Positions 1 through 8,688 are shown, counted from the first letter of the stretch. The stretch: 64,000 bases of DNA from Bog-532 sp963833835 (GCA_963833835.1 CAWHZI010000002.1:1-64000), one strand, 5' to 3'. Made by a program: numbers and translations. The notes: generated by a model from the letters alone, not told the origin.

Positions 1-140
1 CACTGTTACGCGCCTGCGCATACCGCCTGGTGTCGTCAATGATCAGCCGTTGCCCCGACGCCGCGACCCGTGCGCACATGGACTGCTCGAACCGGCCCGG
101 CTGGTCGCCGAAACCTCCTGGCCAGATCATGGCCCCGGGT
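1..140 (-). pseudogene. fragment of a possible GAF-domain protein
   Basis: Read on the minus strand, this edge gives an open stretch containing FEQSMCARVAASGQRLIIDD followed by TRRYAQARNS. It resembles the GAF-domain pattern in which a Cys-containing helix is followed by a 'SGQ-L-I-DD-R' strand, as in actinobacterial GAF/PP2C or GAF/kinase proteins. It runs off the window, so its extent is unknown. The duplication boundary at 58 cuts through it, and only the part from 58 rightwards recurs near 2500-2590. The assignment rests on a short motif by eye. Confidence 0.3.
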
Positions 141-624
141 GCGCTGTGACTCACGGCGGTAATAGACGCCCGGGACGCTCTCACGGTAATTGCCGTCAGC
201 CCCGCAACACGACCCAATGACTCTTTTAGGGTAAAAGCGGGCGAACCGGCCCGCCGGTCAGCAACCAGACCGGCGGGGCCGCTGACGCCTGTCAGCTCGG
301 CGCCGACCAGGCCCGACGAGGGATTCACCGCTGACACGCCCCGCTCCCACCCCGCAGACAACGACGCTTTCGCACGCTTCTGGGCAGGGCGGGTATCCGG
401 ACCTTGATGCCGAGTATAAGCGGCAGCGTTAAGGGGCAACCGGATTGGTCGGCCTCGGGAAAGATCGCAATTCACCAGAAAATGCCGCCAAAATACTAAA
501 TGGGAAAGTAAGTCTATTAAAAATAGATTTGCGTGGTTAGACCGATATGTGGCGTGATGCGGGCGGCTCAGTGCTTGTTTTACGCGCGGCCCGCAGCCCG
601 TTTCAACTGAGCTGACGCCGGTAG
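141..624. other. non-coding leader of duplication unit 1
   Basis: No gene is supported here. The stretch near 440-540 is clearly less GC-rich than its surroundings and contains a small palindrome, TCTATT-AAA-AATAGA at 513-527, just upstream of the decarboxylase pseudogene. In unit 2 the matching site (about 2955-2969) has lost the symmetry because AATAGA became AATTGA. It may be the remains of a promoter or operator for the decarboxylase-nitrilase pair. Confidence 0.4.
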
Positions 625-1894
625 ATGTGGTCCATGACGACTCACCCCCCTGCCATCGACGTACGGCGCCGGGCCCGCGGCCCCCGGAAAGCCAGGACGA
701 CCTGGAGGCATGGCTCGACGGCCACCGCGAACGGGCCGAAGCCCGAGGTGAGCAGGTCGTCCTCGATCCCGTGCTGACCGAGTTCCAGGAGCTGATCGAC
801 ACCGATCCCGTGGTGGGCATGTACGTCCATCAGATGATCGCCCAGGTGCCGGAGACCAAGCCGTACCGTCAGCGGCACCTGGAGAGCGTGCCGCAGATGC
901 TGCGCCTGATCAACGAGGTGCTGACCAGTGCGCCCGAGTTCGGCGAGTACGAGGTGGCCACGCCGCTGGGCGCGATCCTGGACTGGACGATGGGGACCCG
1001 GGCCGGCTTCGCCGCCTACCGCGACCCGCGGGTCAACGCGATGATCAGGAAGATCCTCACCGCCTGGAGTGAGTTCCTCAGCAGCGGTGACTCGCTGAAC
1101 GCGCTCAACGATTCGCCGTCCGGCTGGAAGAGTGCCGGGGCCCGGGCCGCGATCGGCATCGAGCAGTACGAACACGATCCCAAGGGCGAGCACTGGGGCT
1201 TCAGCTCGTGGAACGACTTCTTCACCCGCCGGTTCAAAAACGGTGAGCGCCCGGTGGCCGCCCCGGATGACGACAAGGTGATCGTCAGCGCCTGCGAGTC
1301 CACCCCCTACGGCATCAGCACCGACGTCAAGCTGCACGACCGCTTCTGGATCAAGAGCCAGCCCTATTCGCTGCAGGACATGCTGGCCAGCGACGATTCG
1401 GCCGGTGAGTTCGTCGGCGGGACCGTTTATCAGGCTTTCCTGAGCGCGACCAATTACCACCGCTGGCACAGCCCGGTGGCCGGGACGATCGTGCGGGCGT
1501 TCGTCGTGCCCGGCACCTACTACTCCGAGCCCGACTCCGAAGGCGCCGACGCGGTCGAGCCCATGAACTCGCAGTCCTACCTGGTCACGTCGCGGCCCGG
1601 GCGGTCATCATCATCGACGCCGACGATCCGGTCATCGGCCGGATGGCGTTCGTCGCCGTCGGCATGTCGGACGTGTCCTCGTGCCTGATCGGCCCGGACA
1701 TCACACCAGGCCACCACCTCGGCAAGGGCGAGGAGCTCGGTTACTTCCAGTACGGCGGCTCGACCCACTGCCTCGTCTTCCGCCCCGGCGCGATCGCCGA
1801 GTTCAGCCTGGGGGCCATTCCCCAGCCCCACGACCCCAAGGCACCGCTGATGCTCGTCCGCTCCAAGCTCGCCGTGGCCAGCACCGCACCCTGA
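625..1894 (+). pseudogene. decayed PsiD-like decarboxylase (copy 1)
   Basis: This is the left duplicate of the intact gene at 3067-4338, broken by two one-base deletions relative to it. The first is near 690 (GCCGGGCCCGCGG against GCCGGGCCGGCTGG). The second is near 1583 (CCTGGTCACG against CCTGGCTCACG). The frame therefore passes through three phases: start at 625 or 634, middle part in the phase of 627-1688, and C-terminus in the phase of 1643-1894. The GGST self-processing motif survives, but no single frame can make a complete enzyme. A truncated N-terminal product from a GTG at 627 cannot be excluded. Confidence 0.88.
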
Positions 1895-1928
1895 ACCCGC
1901 CGGGCCGGCGGAAGCGTAACCTGTCGGC

Positions 1929-2499
1929 GTGCCGGGAACCCTGCGGCTGGCGGTGGCCCAGACCACCGTGCCCGATGACCCCGCTGATGCGGGCGCGCTG
2001 CGCGAGAGCGGGGCCCAGATCCGCTCGCTGATGCGGGACGCGCACGTGTCCGGCGCGACGCTGGCCCAGTTTCCGGAAGGGGCCGTGGTCTATCCGGGCA
2101 AGCGGGTCGTGTCCTCGGCCGGGCCGGCCGTGCTGGCCGAAGCGGACTGGACCCGGGCCGACTGGGACGTGATGCGCTCCGAAGCCGAGGCCATCGCCAA
2201 GCTGGCCGGCCAGTTGGGGCTCTGGACCGTCTTCGGCTCCCTGCACCCGCTCACCCGGCCCCGCCTGCGCGGACACCCCCCTTGGACGTGATTGCTCCGG
2301 ACGGCACCGTTGTCACCCGCTACGACAAGCGCTTCTTGTCTCACACCGAAGTGAGCTGGATCTACACGCCCGGCACCGAACCGGTCGTGTTCGAGGCCGG
2401 GGGACTGCGCTTCGGCTGCGCCCTGTGCATCGAGGTCAGCTTCCCCGAGATCTTCGCCGACTACGAGCGGCTCGACGCCGACTGCGTCCTGGTCTCGGT
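1929..2499 (+). pseudogene. truncated nitrilase-superfamily hydrolase (copy 1)
   Basis: This is the left duplicate of the intact gene at 4373-5263. A net two-base insertion near 2255-2280 (CTCACCCGGCCCCGCCTGCG against CTCACCCCGCCCCGCCGG) shifts the frame after the first third, and the first frame ends at 2291. The downstream part (phase of 2282) still encodes the YDK lysine and the GCALCIE cysteine. The coding similarity stops dead at 2499, where unit 2 begins, so the last 100 or so residues are missing. It cannot encode an active enzyme. Confidence 0.88.
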
Positions 2500-3066
2500 A
2501 CGCCGCGACGCGGGCGCACATGGACTGCTCGAACCGGCCCGGCTGGTCGCCGAAACCTCGTGGCCGGATCATGGCCCTGGGTGCGCGGTGACTCACGGCG
2601 GTAATAGACGCGCGGGCCGCTCTCACGGTGATTGCCGTCAGGGCGGCAATACGACTCAATGACTCTTTCAGGGTAAAAGCGGCGAACCGGCTTGCCCATT
2701 CGTAACCAGACCGGCTGGTCCGCTGCCGCCTGCACCTCGGTGCCGACCAGGTCCGATGGGGGATTCACCACTGACACGCCCCGCTCCCGCCCTGCAGACG
2801 ATGATGCTTTCGCACGCTTCTGGGCAGGGCGGGTGTCTGGACCTTGATGCTGAGTATAGCGACAGCGGTCAGGGGCATGCGGATGGGTCGACCTCAGGAA
2901 AGATCGCAATTCAGCCAGAAAATGCCGCCAGAATACTCAATGGCGAAGTAAGTCTATTAAAAATTGATTTGCGTGCTTGGACCGATATGTGGCGTGACGC
3001 GGGCGGCCGCAGTGCTTGATTCACCGGGCGGCCCGCAGCCCGTTTCAACTGAGCTGACGCCGGTAG
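2500..3066. other. non-coding leader of duplication unit 2
   Basis: This is the duplicated copy of the 58-624 leader and lies upstream of the intact decarboxylase. Positions 2514-2590 repeat the minus-strand GAF-like fragment (QPGRFEQSMCARVAA), which here is cut off by the junction. An AT-richer block at about 2900-2990 precedes the gene. No convincing Shine-Dalgarno sequence lies before the ATG at 3067. I see no independent gene; the short open frames here lack family motifs. Confidence 0.5.
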
Positions 3067-4338
3067 ATGTTGTCCATGACGACTCACCCCCCTGCCATCG
3101 ACGTACGGCGCCGGGCCGGCTGGCTCCCGGAAAGCCAGGACGACCTGGAGGCATGGCTCGACGGCCACCGCGAACGGGCCGAAGCGCGAGGTGAGCAGGT
3201 CGTCCTCCATCCCGTGCTGACCGAGTTCCAGGAGCTGATCGACACCGATCCCGTGGTGGGCATGTACGTCCACCAGATGATCGCCCAGGTGCCGGAGACC
3301 AAGCCGTACCGCCAGCGGCACCTGGAGAGCGTGCCGCAGATGCTGCGCCTGATCAACGAGGTGCTGACCAGCGCGCCCGAGTTCGGCGGCAACCAGGTGG
3401 CCACGCCGCTGGGCGCGATCCTGGACTGGACGATGGGGACCCGGGCCGGCTTCGCCGCCTACCGCGACCCGCGGGTCAACGCGATGATCAGGAAGATCCT
3501 CACCGCCTGGAGTGAGTTCCTCAGCAGCGCTGACTCGCTCTACGCGCTCAACGATTCGCCGTCCGGCTGGAAGAGTGCCGGGGCCCGGGCCGCGATCGGC
3601 ATCGAGCAGTATGAACACGATCCCAAGGGCGAGCACTGGGGCTTCAGCTCGTGGAACGACTTCTTCACCCGCCGGTTCAAAGACGGTGAGCGCCCGGTGG
3701 CCGCCCCCGACGACGACAAGGTGATCGTCAGCGCCTGCGAGTCCACCCCCTACGGCATCAGCACCGACGTCAAGCTGCACGACCGCTTCTGGATCAAGAG
3801 CCAGCCCTATTCGCTGCAGGACATGCTGGCCAGCGACGATTCGGCCGGTGAGTTCGTCGGCGGGACCGTTTATCAGGCCTTCCTGAGCGCGACCAACTAC
3901 CACCGCTGGCACAGCCCGGTGGCCGGGACGATCGTGCGGGCCTTCGTCGTGCCCGGCACCTACTACTCCGAGCCCGACTCCGAAGGCGCCGACGCGGTCG
4001 AGCCCATGAACTCGCAGTCCTACCTGGCTCACGTCGCGGCCCGGGCGGTCATCATCATCGACGCCGACGACCCGGTCATCGGCCGGATGGCGTTCGTGGC
4101 CGTCGGCATGTCGGACGTGTCCTCGTGCCTGATCGGCCCGGACATCACACCAGGCCACCACCTCGGCAAGGGCGAGGAGCTCGGTTACTTCCAGTACGGC
4201 GGCTCGACCCACTGCCTCGTCTTCCGCCCCGGCGCGATCGCCGACTTCAGCCTGGGGGCCATTCCCCAGCCCCACGACCCCGAGGCGCCGCTGATGCTGG
4301 TCCGCTCCAAGCTCGCCGTGGCCAGCACCGCACCCTGA
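3067..4338 (+). CDS. PsiD-like phosphatidylserine-decarboxylase-family amino acid decarboxylase
   Basis: A 423-residue protein with the two-part layout of fungal PsiD-type L-tryptophan decarboxylases. An N-terminal domain (about 20-170: FQELIDTDPVV, MGTRAGFAAY, WSEFLSS) precedes a phosphatidylserine-decarboxylase core (FFTRRF, NYHRWHSPVAGTI, PGTYYSEP). The GGST motif near residue 378 should undergo serinolysis at Ser380 to give the pyruvoyl cofactor and two chains. It lacks the hydrophobic N-terminus of true membrane PS decarboxylases, so a soluble amino-acid substrate is more likely than phosphatidylserine (inference). The stop is 34 bp before the nitrilase start, suggesting one transcript. 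ATG at 3076 is an alternative start. It is the intact member of a duplicated pair. Confidence 0.85.
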   Translation: MLSMTTHPPAIDVRRRAGWLPESQDDLEAWLDGHRERAEARGEQVVLHPVLTEFQELIDTDPVVGMYVHQMIAQVPETKPYRQRHLESVPQMLRLINEVLTSAPEFGGNQVATPLGAILDWTMGTRAGFAAYRDPRVNAMIRKILTAWSEFLSSADSLYALNDSPSGWKSAGARAAIGIEQYEHDPKGEHWGFSSWNDFFTRRFKDGERPVAAPDDDKVIVSACESTPYGISTDVKLHDRFWIKSQPYSLQDMLASDDSAGEFVGGTVYQAFLSATNYHRWHSPVAGTIVRAFVVPGTYYSEPDSEGADAVEPMNSQSYLAHVAARAVIIIDADDPVIGRMAFVAVGMSDVSSCLIGPDITPGHHLGKGEELGYFQYGGSTHCLVFRPGAIADFSLGAIPQPHDPEAPLMLVRSKLAVASTAP

Positions 4339-4372
4339 ACCAGCCGGGCCGGCGGAAGCGTAACCTGTCGGC

Positions 4373-5263
4373 GTGCCGGGAACCCCGCGGCTGGCGGTGG
4401 CCCAGACCACCGTGCCCGATGACCCCGCTGATGCGGGCGCGTTGCGCGAGAGCGGGGCCCAGATCCGCTCGCTCATGCGCGACGCGCACGCGTCCGGTGC
4501 GACGCTGGCCCAGTTTCCGGAAGGGGCCGTGGTCTATCCGGGCAAGCGGGTCGTGTCCTCGGCCGGGCCGGCCGTGCTGGCCGAGGCGGACTGGACCCGG
4601 GCCGACTGGGACGTGATGCGCTCCGAAGCCGAGGCCATCGCCAAGCTGGCCGGCCAGTTGGGGCTCTGGACCGTCTTCGGCTCCCTGCACCCGCTCACCC
4701 CGCCCCGCCGGCCGCACAACTCCCTCTACGTGATTGCTCCGGACGGCACCGTGGTCACCCGCTACGACAAGCGCTTCTTGTCTCACACCGAAGTGAGCTG
4801 GATGTACACGCCCGGCACCGAACCGGTCGTGTTCGAGGCCGGGGGACTGCGCTTCGGCTGCGCCCTGTGCATCGAGGTCAGTTTCCCCGAGATCTTCGCC
4901 GACTACGAGCGGCTCGACGCCGACTGCGTCCTGGTCTCGGTCATGGTCGACGACCCGGTCCGCCCGGTCATCGCCCAGGCTTACGCCGCGCTGCACAACT
5001 ACTGGGTCGGCTACTCCGCCCCGGCTCAGTACAGCCGGTCCGCCCCGGCCGGTATCGTCGCGCCCGGCGGTCGCTGGATCGCCCGCTGTCCCGCCAACGG
5101 CCAGCCCGCGATCACCGTGGCTGACCTGGACTCCGGCCAGGACCTGGACATCGACGGCGCGGTCCGGTTCGCGCGGCCCTGGCGCCGGGCGGCCCTCGAT
5201 GGCTTGTACGACGGCCACCACGCGCCAGACGACCCGCGCAGCCGCAACCGCACCACCTTCTAG
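4373..5263 (+). CDS. nitrilase-superfamily (carbon-nitrogen) hydrolase
   Basis: A 296-residue protein with the Glu-Lys-Cys triad of the CN-hydrolase fold. Glu50 lies in FPEG, Lys133 in YDKRF and Cys166 in GCALCIEVSFPE. The length is normal for the superfamily, which cleaves nitriles, amides or carbamoyl groups; the branch cannot be fixed by eye. It starts at GTG 4373 close behind the PsiD-like decarboxylase, a pairing kept in both duplicate units. The two may act in sequence on an amino-acid-derived amine, nitrile or amide (inference). The duplication boundary falls at 4941, so only the last third is unique to this copy. Confidence 0.85.
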   Translation: MPGTPRLAVAQTTVPDDPADAGALRESGAQIRSLMRDAHASGATLAQFPEGAVVYPGKRVVSSAGPAVLAEADWTRADWDVMRSEAEAIAKLAGQLGLWTVFGSLHPLTPPRRPHNSLYVIAPDGTVVTRYDKRFLSHTEVSWMYTPGTEPVVFEAGGLRFGCALCIEVSFPEIFADYERLDADCVLVSVMVDDPVRPVIAQAYAALHNYWVGYSAPAQYSRSAPAGIVAPGGRWIARCPANGQPAITVADLDSGQDLDIDGAVRFARPWRRAALDGLYDGHHAPDDPRSRNRTTF

Positions 5264-5368
5264 CCCCGCCGGCGTCCCGACCCCGCCAGCGCCCTCGACC
5301 CCACCCAGCCCAGGCGTCCCTCCCGCCTCATGGGCCTCTCCGCGGTCTCCGGTAGCGCCCCGTTAGCG

Positions 5369-5398
5369 TGTGCAAAAACTGTCACTATGACGACTGTC
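5369..5398 (+). repeat. left terminal inverted repeat of IS481-like element
   Basis: The outer 15 bases match the right end exactly in inverted orientation. The next eight bases are ACTATGAC here, while the right end read inward has GTCATAGT, the reverse complement. GACTGT then follows at the left and GACTGT-like sequence also at the right. The inner block is therefore flipped between the two ends, forming a near-palindrome GTCACTATGAC. Confidence 0.8.
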
Positions 5399-5484
5399 CA
5401 GTCTGGGGTGATGTGACACAGTTCATGTCGCTGTAGATGTGACACATCGGTGTGGCGTGCGGCATGTGCCGCCTGAGACGCGTT

Positions 5485-6678
5485 ATGGCTGCGGTCATGG
5501 CGAGGCAGGCGGCAAGAATGAAGTACATGGATGCAGCGGTCACGGCCGGGGTCAAGATCGCCAACGTGGCCCGGTAGTGCCGGGACAACGGGGTGGACCG
5601 GCGGACGTTCTACCGGCACCGGGAGCGGATTGAGGCTGAGGGGTCCTGGCAGCCCCGGTCGCGGCGGCCGAAGACCAGCCCCGGGGCGACCCCGGCGCCG
5701 GTCGCGGCGGAGGTCGTGCGGCTGCGGAACGCGCTGGCCCCCGATAACGGGGCGGACGCGATCATCGCCGCGCTCGGCCCGGTCGCGGAGCAGCAGGACT
5801 GGGCCGGGCGCGGCTGGCGGGTGCCGCACCGGTCCACGGTGAACAAGATCCTCAAGCGGGCCGGGCTGGTGCGGGACGAGCCGCGCAAGCGGCCACGGTC
5901 CTCGTTCCGCCGGTTCGCCTACGCCCGGCCGCGGGATTGCTACCAGCTCGACGCGACCGAGGTGAAACTGGCCGGCGGCGCGGCCGCCACGGTGTTCGAG
6001 GTGCTCGATGACTGCACCCGGCTGCTGGCCGCCTGCCAGGCCGCCAGCGCTGAGACCGGCGCCGGCGCCGTCGCCGCGATCCGGGCCGCCGCAGCCGCCT
6101 GCGGTGCGCCCGGCATCGTGCTGTGCGACAACGGTACCGCGTTCACCGGCGGCCCCCGCGCCCGCGGCGGCGGGGCCAGCGCGTTCGCCCGTGCCGTGGC
6201 CGCCCTGGGATCCCGGCTGATCCACTCCAGCCCCTACCACCCGCAGACCTGCGGCAAGGTCGAGCGCCACCACCAGACCCTGAAGAAATGGCTCGCCGCC
6301 CAGCCCGCCCCCGCCACCCCCGGCGAGCTGCAGGCCCTCCTGGACGCCTACCGCGAGTACTACAACACCCGCCGCTACCACACCGCGATCAAGACCACCC
6401 CCCGCCAGGCCTGGGACACCGCCGCCAGCCACGGCGGCCCCGGCTGCCTGCCCCGCCAGGACGACGCCACCGTCCACCACCTCACCGTCGCCGCCAACGG
6501 CAACATCGGCATCGGACCCCGCGTCATCCACCTGGACCGCCGCCACGCCGGCACCACCGTCACCGCCATCCGCGACGGCTCCCACGTCACCATCTACACC
6601 CCCAGCGGCGAACCCCTCGGCCACCTCCATCTCAACCACGACAAGCGCTACCAGGGCCCCCTCACCCCCGCCGCCTGA
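5485..6678 (+). pseudogene. IS481-family DDE transposase with in-frame amber codon
   Basis: The frame opens at ATG 5485 or 5497 (MARQAARMKYMDAAVTAGVK), hits TAG at 5575-5577, and continues in the same phase as NGVDRRTFYRHR to 6678. The frame from GTG 5593 is 361 residues. The catalytic core is complete: Asp in QLDATEV, Asp in LCDNGTAF, Glu in GKVERHHQTLK. The residue before the stop is Arg, with Cys-Arg-Asp after it, so TGG to TAG is a plausible single change. The amber splits the N-terminal helix-turn-helix. Either the element is inactive or a shortened transposase starts at 5593. Confidence 0.8.
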
Positions 6679-6727
6679 ACCGTGTCATAACATCACCGAC
6701 AAACCTGCGGCACATGTCCCGCGACAG

Positions 6728-6757
6728 CACAGTCACTATGACGACAGTTTTTGCACA
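6728..6757 (-). repeat. right terminal inverted repeat of IS481-like element
   Basis: Read inward from 6757, the sequence begins TGTGCAAAAACTGTC, as at the left end, then GTCATAGTGACTGTG. On the plus strand the inner part again reads GTCACTATGAC, so a near-palindromic block sits at the same distance from both tips. It also supplies the last codons of the rhodanese gene read on the minus strand. Confidence 0.8.
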
Positions 6758-7215
6758 CGGTATCTGGCTAACCCTCCGAGGCCGGGTGCGCCGGCCGTGG
6801 CCAGTGGCCGGGGGAGTGCCCCGGGCGCAGTGACCGGGAGCCCGGCCTGCCGCCAGGCCTGGAAGCCGCCGTCGACGTCGGTGGCCCGGGTGAAGCCCAG
6901 TTGCTGCAGCGTGGCCGCGGCCAGGCTGGACTGGTAGCCCTCGTCGCACAGCAGGATGACGTGATCGGTCAGCCCCGGCGCCTGCGGATGACTATGGCCG
7001 CTGGCCGGATCCAGCCGCCACTCCAGCACGTTGCGCGCGATGACCAGCGCCCCGGCGATCGTCCCGTCCTGGGCCACCTGGGTGTCCGAGCGGATATCGA
7101 TCAGCGCCGCGCCGGAGCGCATTGCCTGCTCGGCCTGGGCGGGGGAGAGCCGGTCCAGGCCGCTCCGCGCCGCCTCAAGCAGCTCACGAATGGTCATCCG
7201 TGTCATGGTGATCAC
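6736..7215 (-). CDS. rhodanese-like protein with IS-altered C-terminus
   Basis: A single rhodanese domain protein of 159 residues. LIDIRSD marks the start of the fold, and LLCDEGYQSS is the active-site loop carrying the sulfur-binding cysteine. GFTRATDVDGGFQAW is the typical final helix region. Such proteins move sulfane sulfur to cyanide, thiols or partner proteins. The last codons (RVQKLSS, then stop) lie in the right inverted repeat of the IS element, so the original C-terminus has probably been replaced. The domain itself is intact. It is divergent from the sigma factor gene, with about 50 bp between starts. Alternative starts MTRM or MTIREL lie just downstream. Confidence 0.8.
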   Translation of the reverse strand: MITMTRMTIRELLEAARSGLDRLSPAQAEQAMRSGAALIDIRSDTQVAQDGTIAGALVIARNVLEWRLDPASGHSHPQAPGLTDHVILLCDEGYQSSLAAATLQQLGFTRATDVDGGFQAWRQAGLPVTAPGALPRPLATAGAPGLGGLARYRVQKLSS

Positions 7216-7265
7216 ACGTTACTGGGATGGTGTGACGCGGCGGCGGCTGGACGGCAACTACAGAC

Positions 7266-7916
7266 GTGACCGACAGGACAGCACAGACACGACCGGCGGT
7301 GGCCGACCGGGGCGCCACCGCCGAATTCGAGCGGCTCTACCGGGCCAACGTGGACGCGGTGACGGCGTACTTCGCCCGGCGCAGCGCCGACCCGCACGTG
7401 GTCGCGGACCTGACCGCTGACACCTTCGTGGCCGTGATCACCAGCTTCGGGTCCTTCGATCCCGGCAAGGGGACCGGACGCGCGTGGGTGTTCGGCATCG
7501 CCCGGCGGGTGTACGCGTCCTACTGCGAGGCCTACAGCCAGCAGCAGCACAAGACGCAGCGGCTGGCGGGCCGCCGAGACCTGAGCCCGGACCACATCGA
7601 GGAACTGCTCGACCGCATCGACGCCGAGCGAGCCGGGCGGCACCTGGTCAGCGAGCTGGCCCAGCTGCCTGCCGGCGACCGGGCGGTGGTCGAGCTGGTG
7701 GACATCGCCGGGCTGCGGCCCAAGGAAGCGGCGGCCGCGCTCGGGCTGGCCCCGGGCACGGTGCGGATGCGGCTCATGCGGACCCGCGCCCGCCTGCGCC
7801 GGCAAACACCGCACCTCGAAACCCCGCACCTCGAAACCCCGCACCTCGAAACACCGCGCCAGCAAACACCGAGCCGCGGACACGACAACCAGACCAGGGG
7901 TGACAGCAATGACTAA
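7266..7916 (+). CDS. ECF-type RNA polymerase sigma factor
   Basis: A 216-residue sigma-70-family protein with only regions 2 and 4. Region 2 covers about 20-90 (FERLYRANVDAVTAYF, DLTADTFVAV, RAWVFGIARRV). Region 4 covers about 135-180 (LPAGDRAVVELVDIAGL, KEAAAALGLAPGTVRMRL, the helix-turn-helix for the -35 element). The tail of about 35 residues after region 4 consists of TPHLE repeats and is not part of the usual fold. The stop overlaps the start of the next gene, which encodes a membrane-anchored protein and is likely its partner or regulator. A GTG start is used. Confidence 0.88.
   Translation: MTDRTAQTRPAVADRGATAEFERLYRANVDAVTAYFARRSADPHVVADLTADTFVAVITSFGSFDPGKGTGRAWVFGIARRVYASYCEAYSQQQHKTQRLAGRRDLSPDHIEELLDRIDAERAGRHLVSELAQLPAGDRAVVELVDIAGLRPKEAAAALGLAPGTVRMRLMRTRARLRRQTPHLETPHLETPHLETPRQQTPSRGHDNQTRGDSND
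7806..7880 (+). repeat. 15-bp tandem repeat in sigma factor C-terminus
   Basis: Five units of 15 bp (consensus ACCCCGCACCTCGAA) lie end to end at 7806, 7821, 7836, 7851 and 7866; the last two are degenerate. The unit is a multiple of three, so changes in copy number lengthen or shorten the sigma tail (TPHLE)n without breaking the frame. Confidence 0.85.
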
Positions 7917-8496
7917 GTTCGCCGACCAGCTCTACACCGACCTCCTGCACGAGCACGGACCCGCGCTGGACGGCATCAAGCCGCCCGCGGCGTCGCCCCG
8001 GCACCTCACCTCGCGCCGCGTGGTGCTGGCCGCGAGCGCGGGCGGCCTGGCCGTCGCGGCCACGGCCGGCGCCCTGGTGGCGGTCGGCGGGACCCCGGCC
8101 TACGCACTGAGCACGCACCCCGACGGCTCGGTTTCTCTCGCGGTCTACCGGGCCGCTGGGATCGCGCAGGCCAACACCCAGCTCCATCAGCTCGGTGACC
8201 GGGTGGTCGTGGTGCCGGTCCGGCCGGGGTGCCGCCCGATCAGCTCGCTGCGGGCGCCGGGCGTCCCGGCCCACGGCCCGATAAGCGTGCAGGGCACCAG
8301 CTCGTCCGACGGTTCCGTCACCGTGCAGGCGAAGGGCATCCCGGCCGGGGACATCCTCGTGGTGGGCACCGAAGCCAGCACCCACGGTAAGACCCGGCTC
8401 ACCGAGACGGCCAGCAAGCTGACCTCGGACCCGGCCCCCAGCTGCGTGAGCCTGCCCGGGCCCGGCCACCCCGGCAACGGGTCCGCGAGCGGCTGA
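7909..8496 (+). CDS. membrane-anchored partner of the ECF sigma factor
   Basis: A protein of about 195 residues starting at ATG 7909 behind AGGGG, overlapping the sigma factor stop. Residues 1-35 are cytoplasmic-looking (FADQLYTDLLHEHGPALDGI). One hydrophobic segment follows (about 38-62, VVLAASAGGLAVAATAGALV). An extracytoplasmic domain of about 130 residues comes next. No zinc-binding HxxxCxxC anti-sigma motif is present. Gene order and topology suggest it tethers or senses for the sigma factor, but this is inference. GTG at 7900 is an alternative start. Confidence 0.65.
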   Translation: MTKFADQLYTDLLHEHGPALDGIKPPAASPRHLTSRRVVLAASAGGLAVAATAGALVAVGGTPAYALSTHPDGSVSLAVYRAAGIAQANTQLHQLGDRVVVVPVRPGCRPISSLRAPGVPAHGPISVQGTSSSDGSVTVQAKGIPAGDILVVGTEASTHGKTRLTETASKLTSDPAPSCVSLPGPGHPGNGSASG

Positions 8497-8688
8497 CTAG
8501 ACGCCGGATCCCGGTCGCGCCCCCGGCGAGACCGGGACCCGGCGGTCAAGCCCGGGCCGCGCCCCGCGGCCGCACCCGGGGCCGCCCCGCGGCCTCATCC
8601 GGGGGCGGGGCTCGGCGGCCACGGCCGGGCCAGCACGGGCCACCATGGCCAGCCGCGGCGGCCAGCCGGCTGTTAATCTCCCAGCACG

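Larger units (their letters stand above)
58..4941. repeat. 2,442-bp tandem direct duplication (two units)
   Basis: Unit 1 spans about 58-2499 and unit 2 about 2500-4941, at a constant offset of 2,442 bp. For example GCGCACATGGACTGCTC lies at 72 and at 2514, and the decarboxylase start region lies at 625 and 3067. Unit 1 ends inside the nitrilase gene and runs straight into the left end of unit 2, so this is a head-to-tail duplication whose only intact nitrilase is the right-hand one. The copies differ by scattered substitutions and small indels; nearly all gene-breaking changes are in unit 1. Confidence 0.93.
5369..6757 (+). mobile_element. IS481-like insertion sequence
   Basis: A 1.39-kb element is bounded by inverted repeats. 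The left end at 5369 begins TGTGCAAAAACTGTC, and the right end, read inward from 6757, begins with the same 15 bases. CG dinucleotides just outside could extend the match by two. It carries one DDE transposase frame. No convincing target-site duplication is visible (left flank CGTTAGCG, right flank CGGTATCT). The right end lies in the 3' end of the rhodanese gene, and the left end about 105 bp past the nitrilase stop. Confidence 0.88.

Noticed and set aside
2756..3019. An 87-residue frame between the duplicated units
   Set aside because: It lies in the leader with no motifs, no ribosome site, and is not kept open in unit 1.
2911..4476. A 521-residue minus-strand frame opposite the decarboxylase
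   Set aside because: Antisense to an enzyme with clear motifs. The same frame appears shattered in unit 1, and no family signature is present.
5350..6770. Target-site duplication flanking the IS481 element
   Set aside because: Flanks (CGTTAGCG and CGGTATCT) share no direct repeat beyond the CG next to the inverted repeats.
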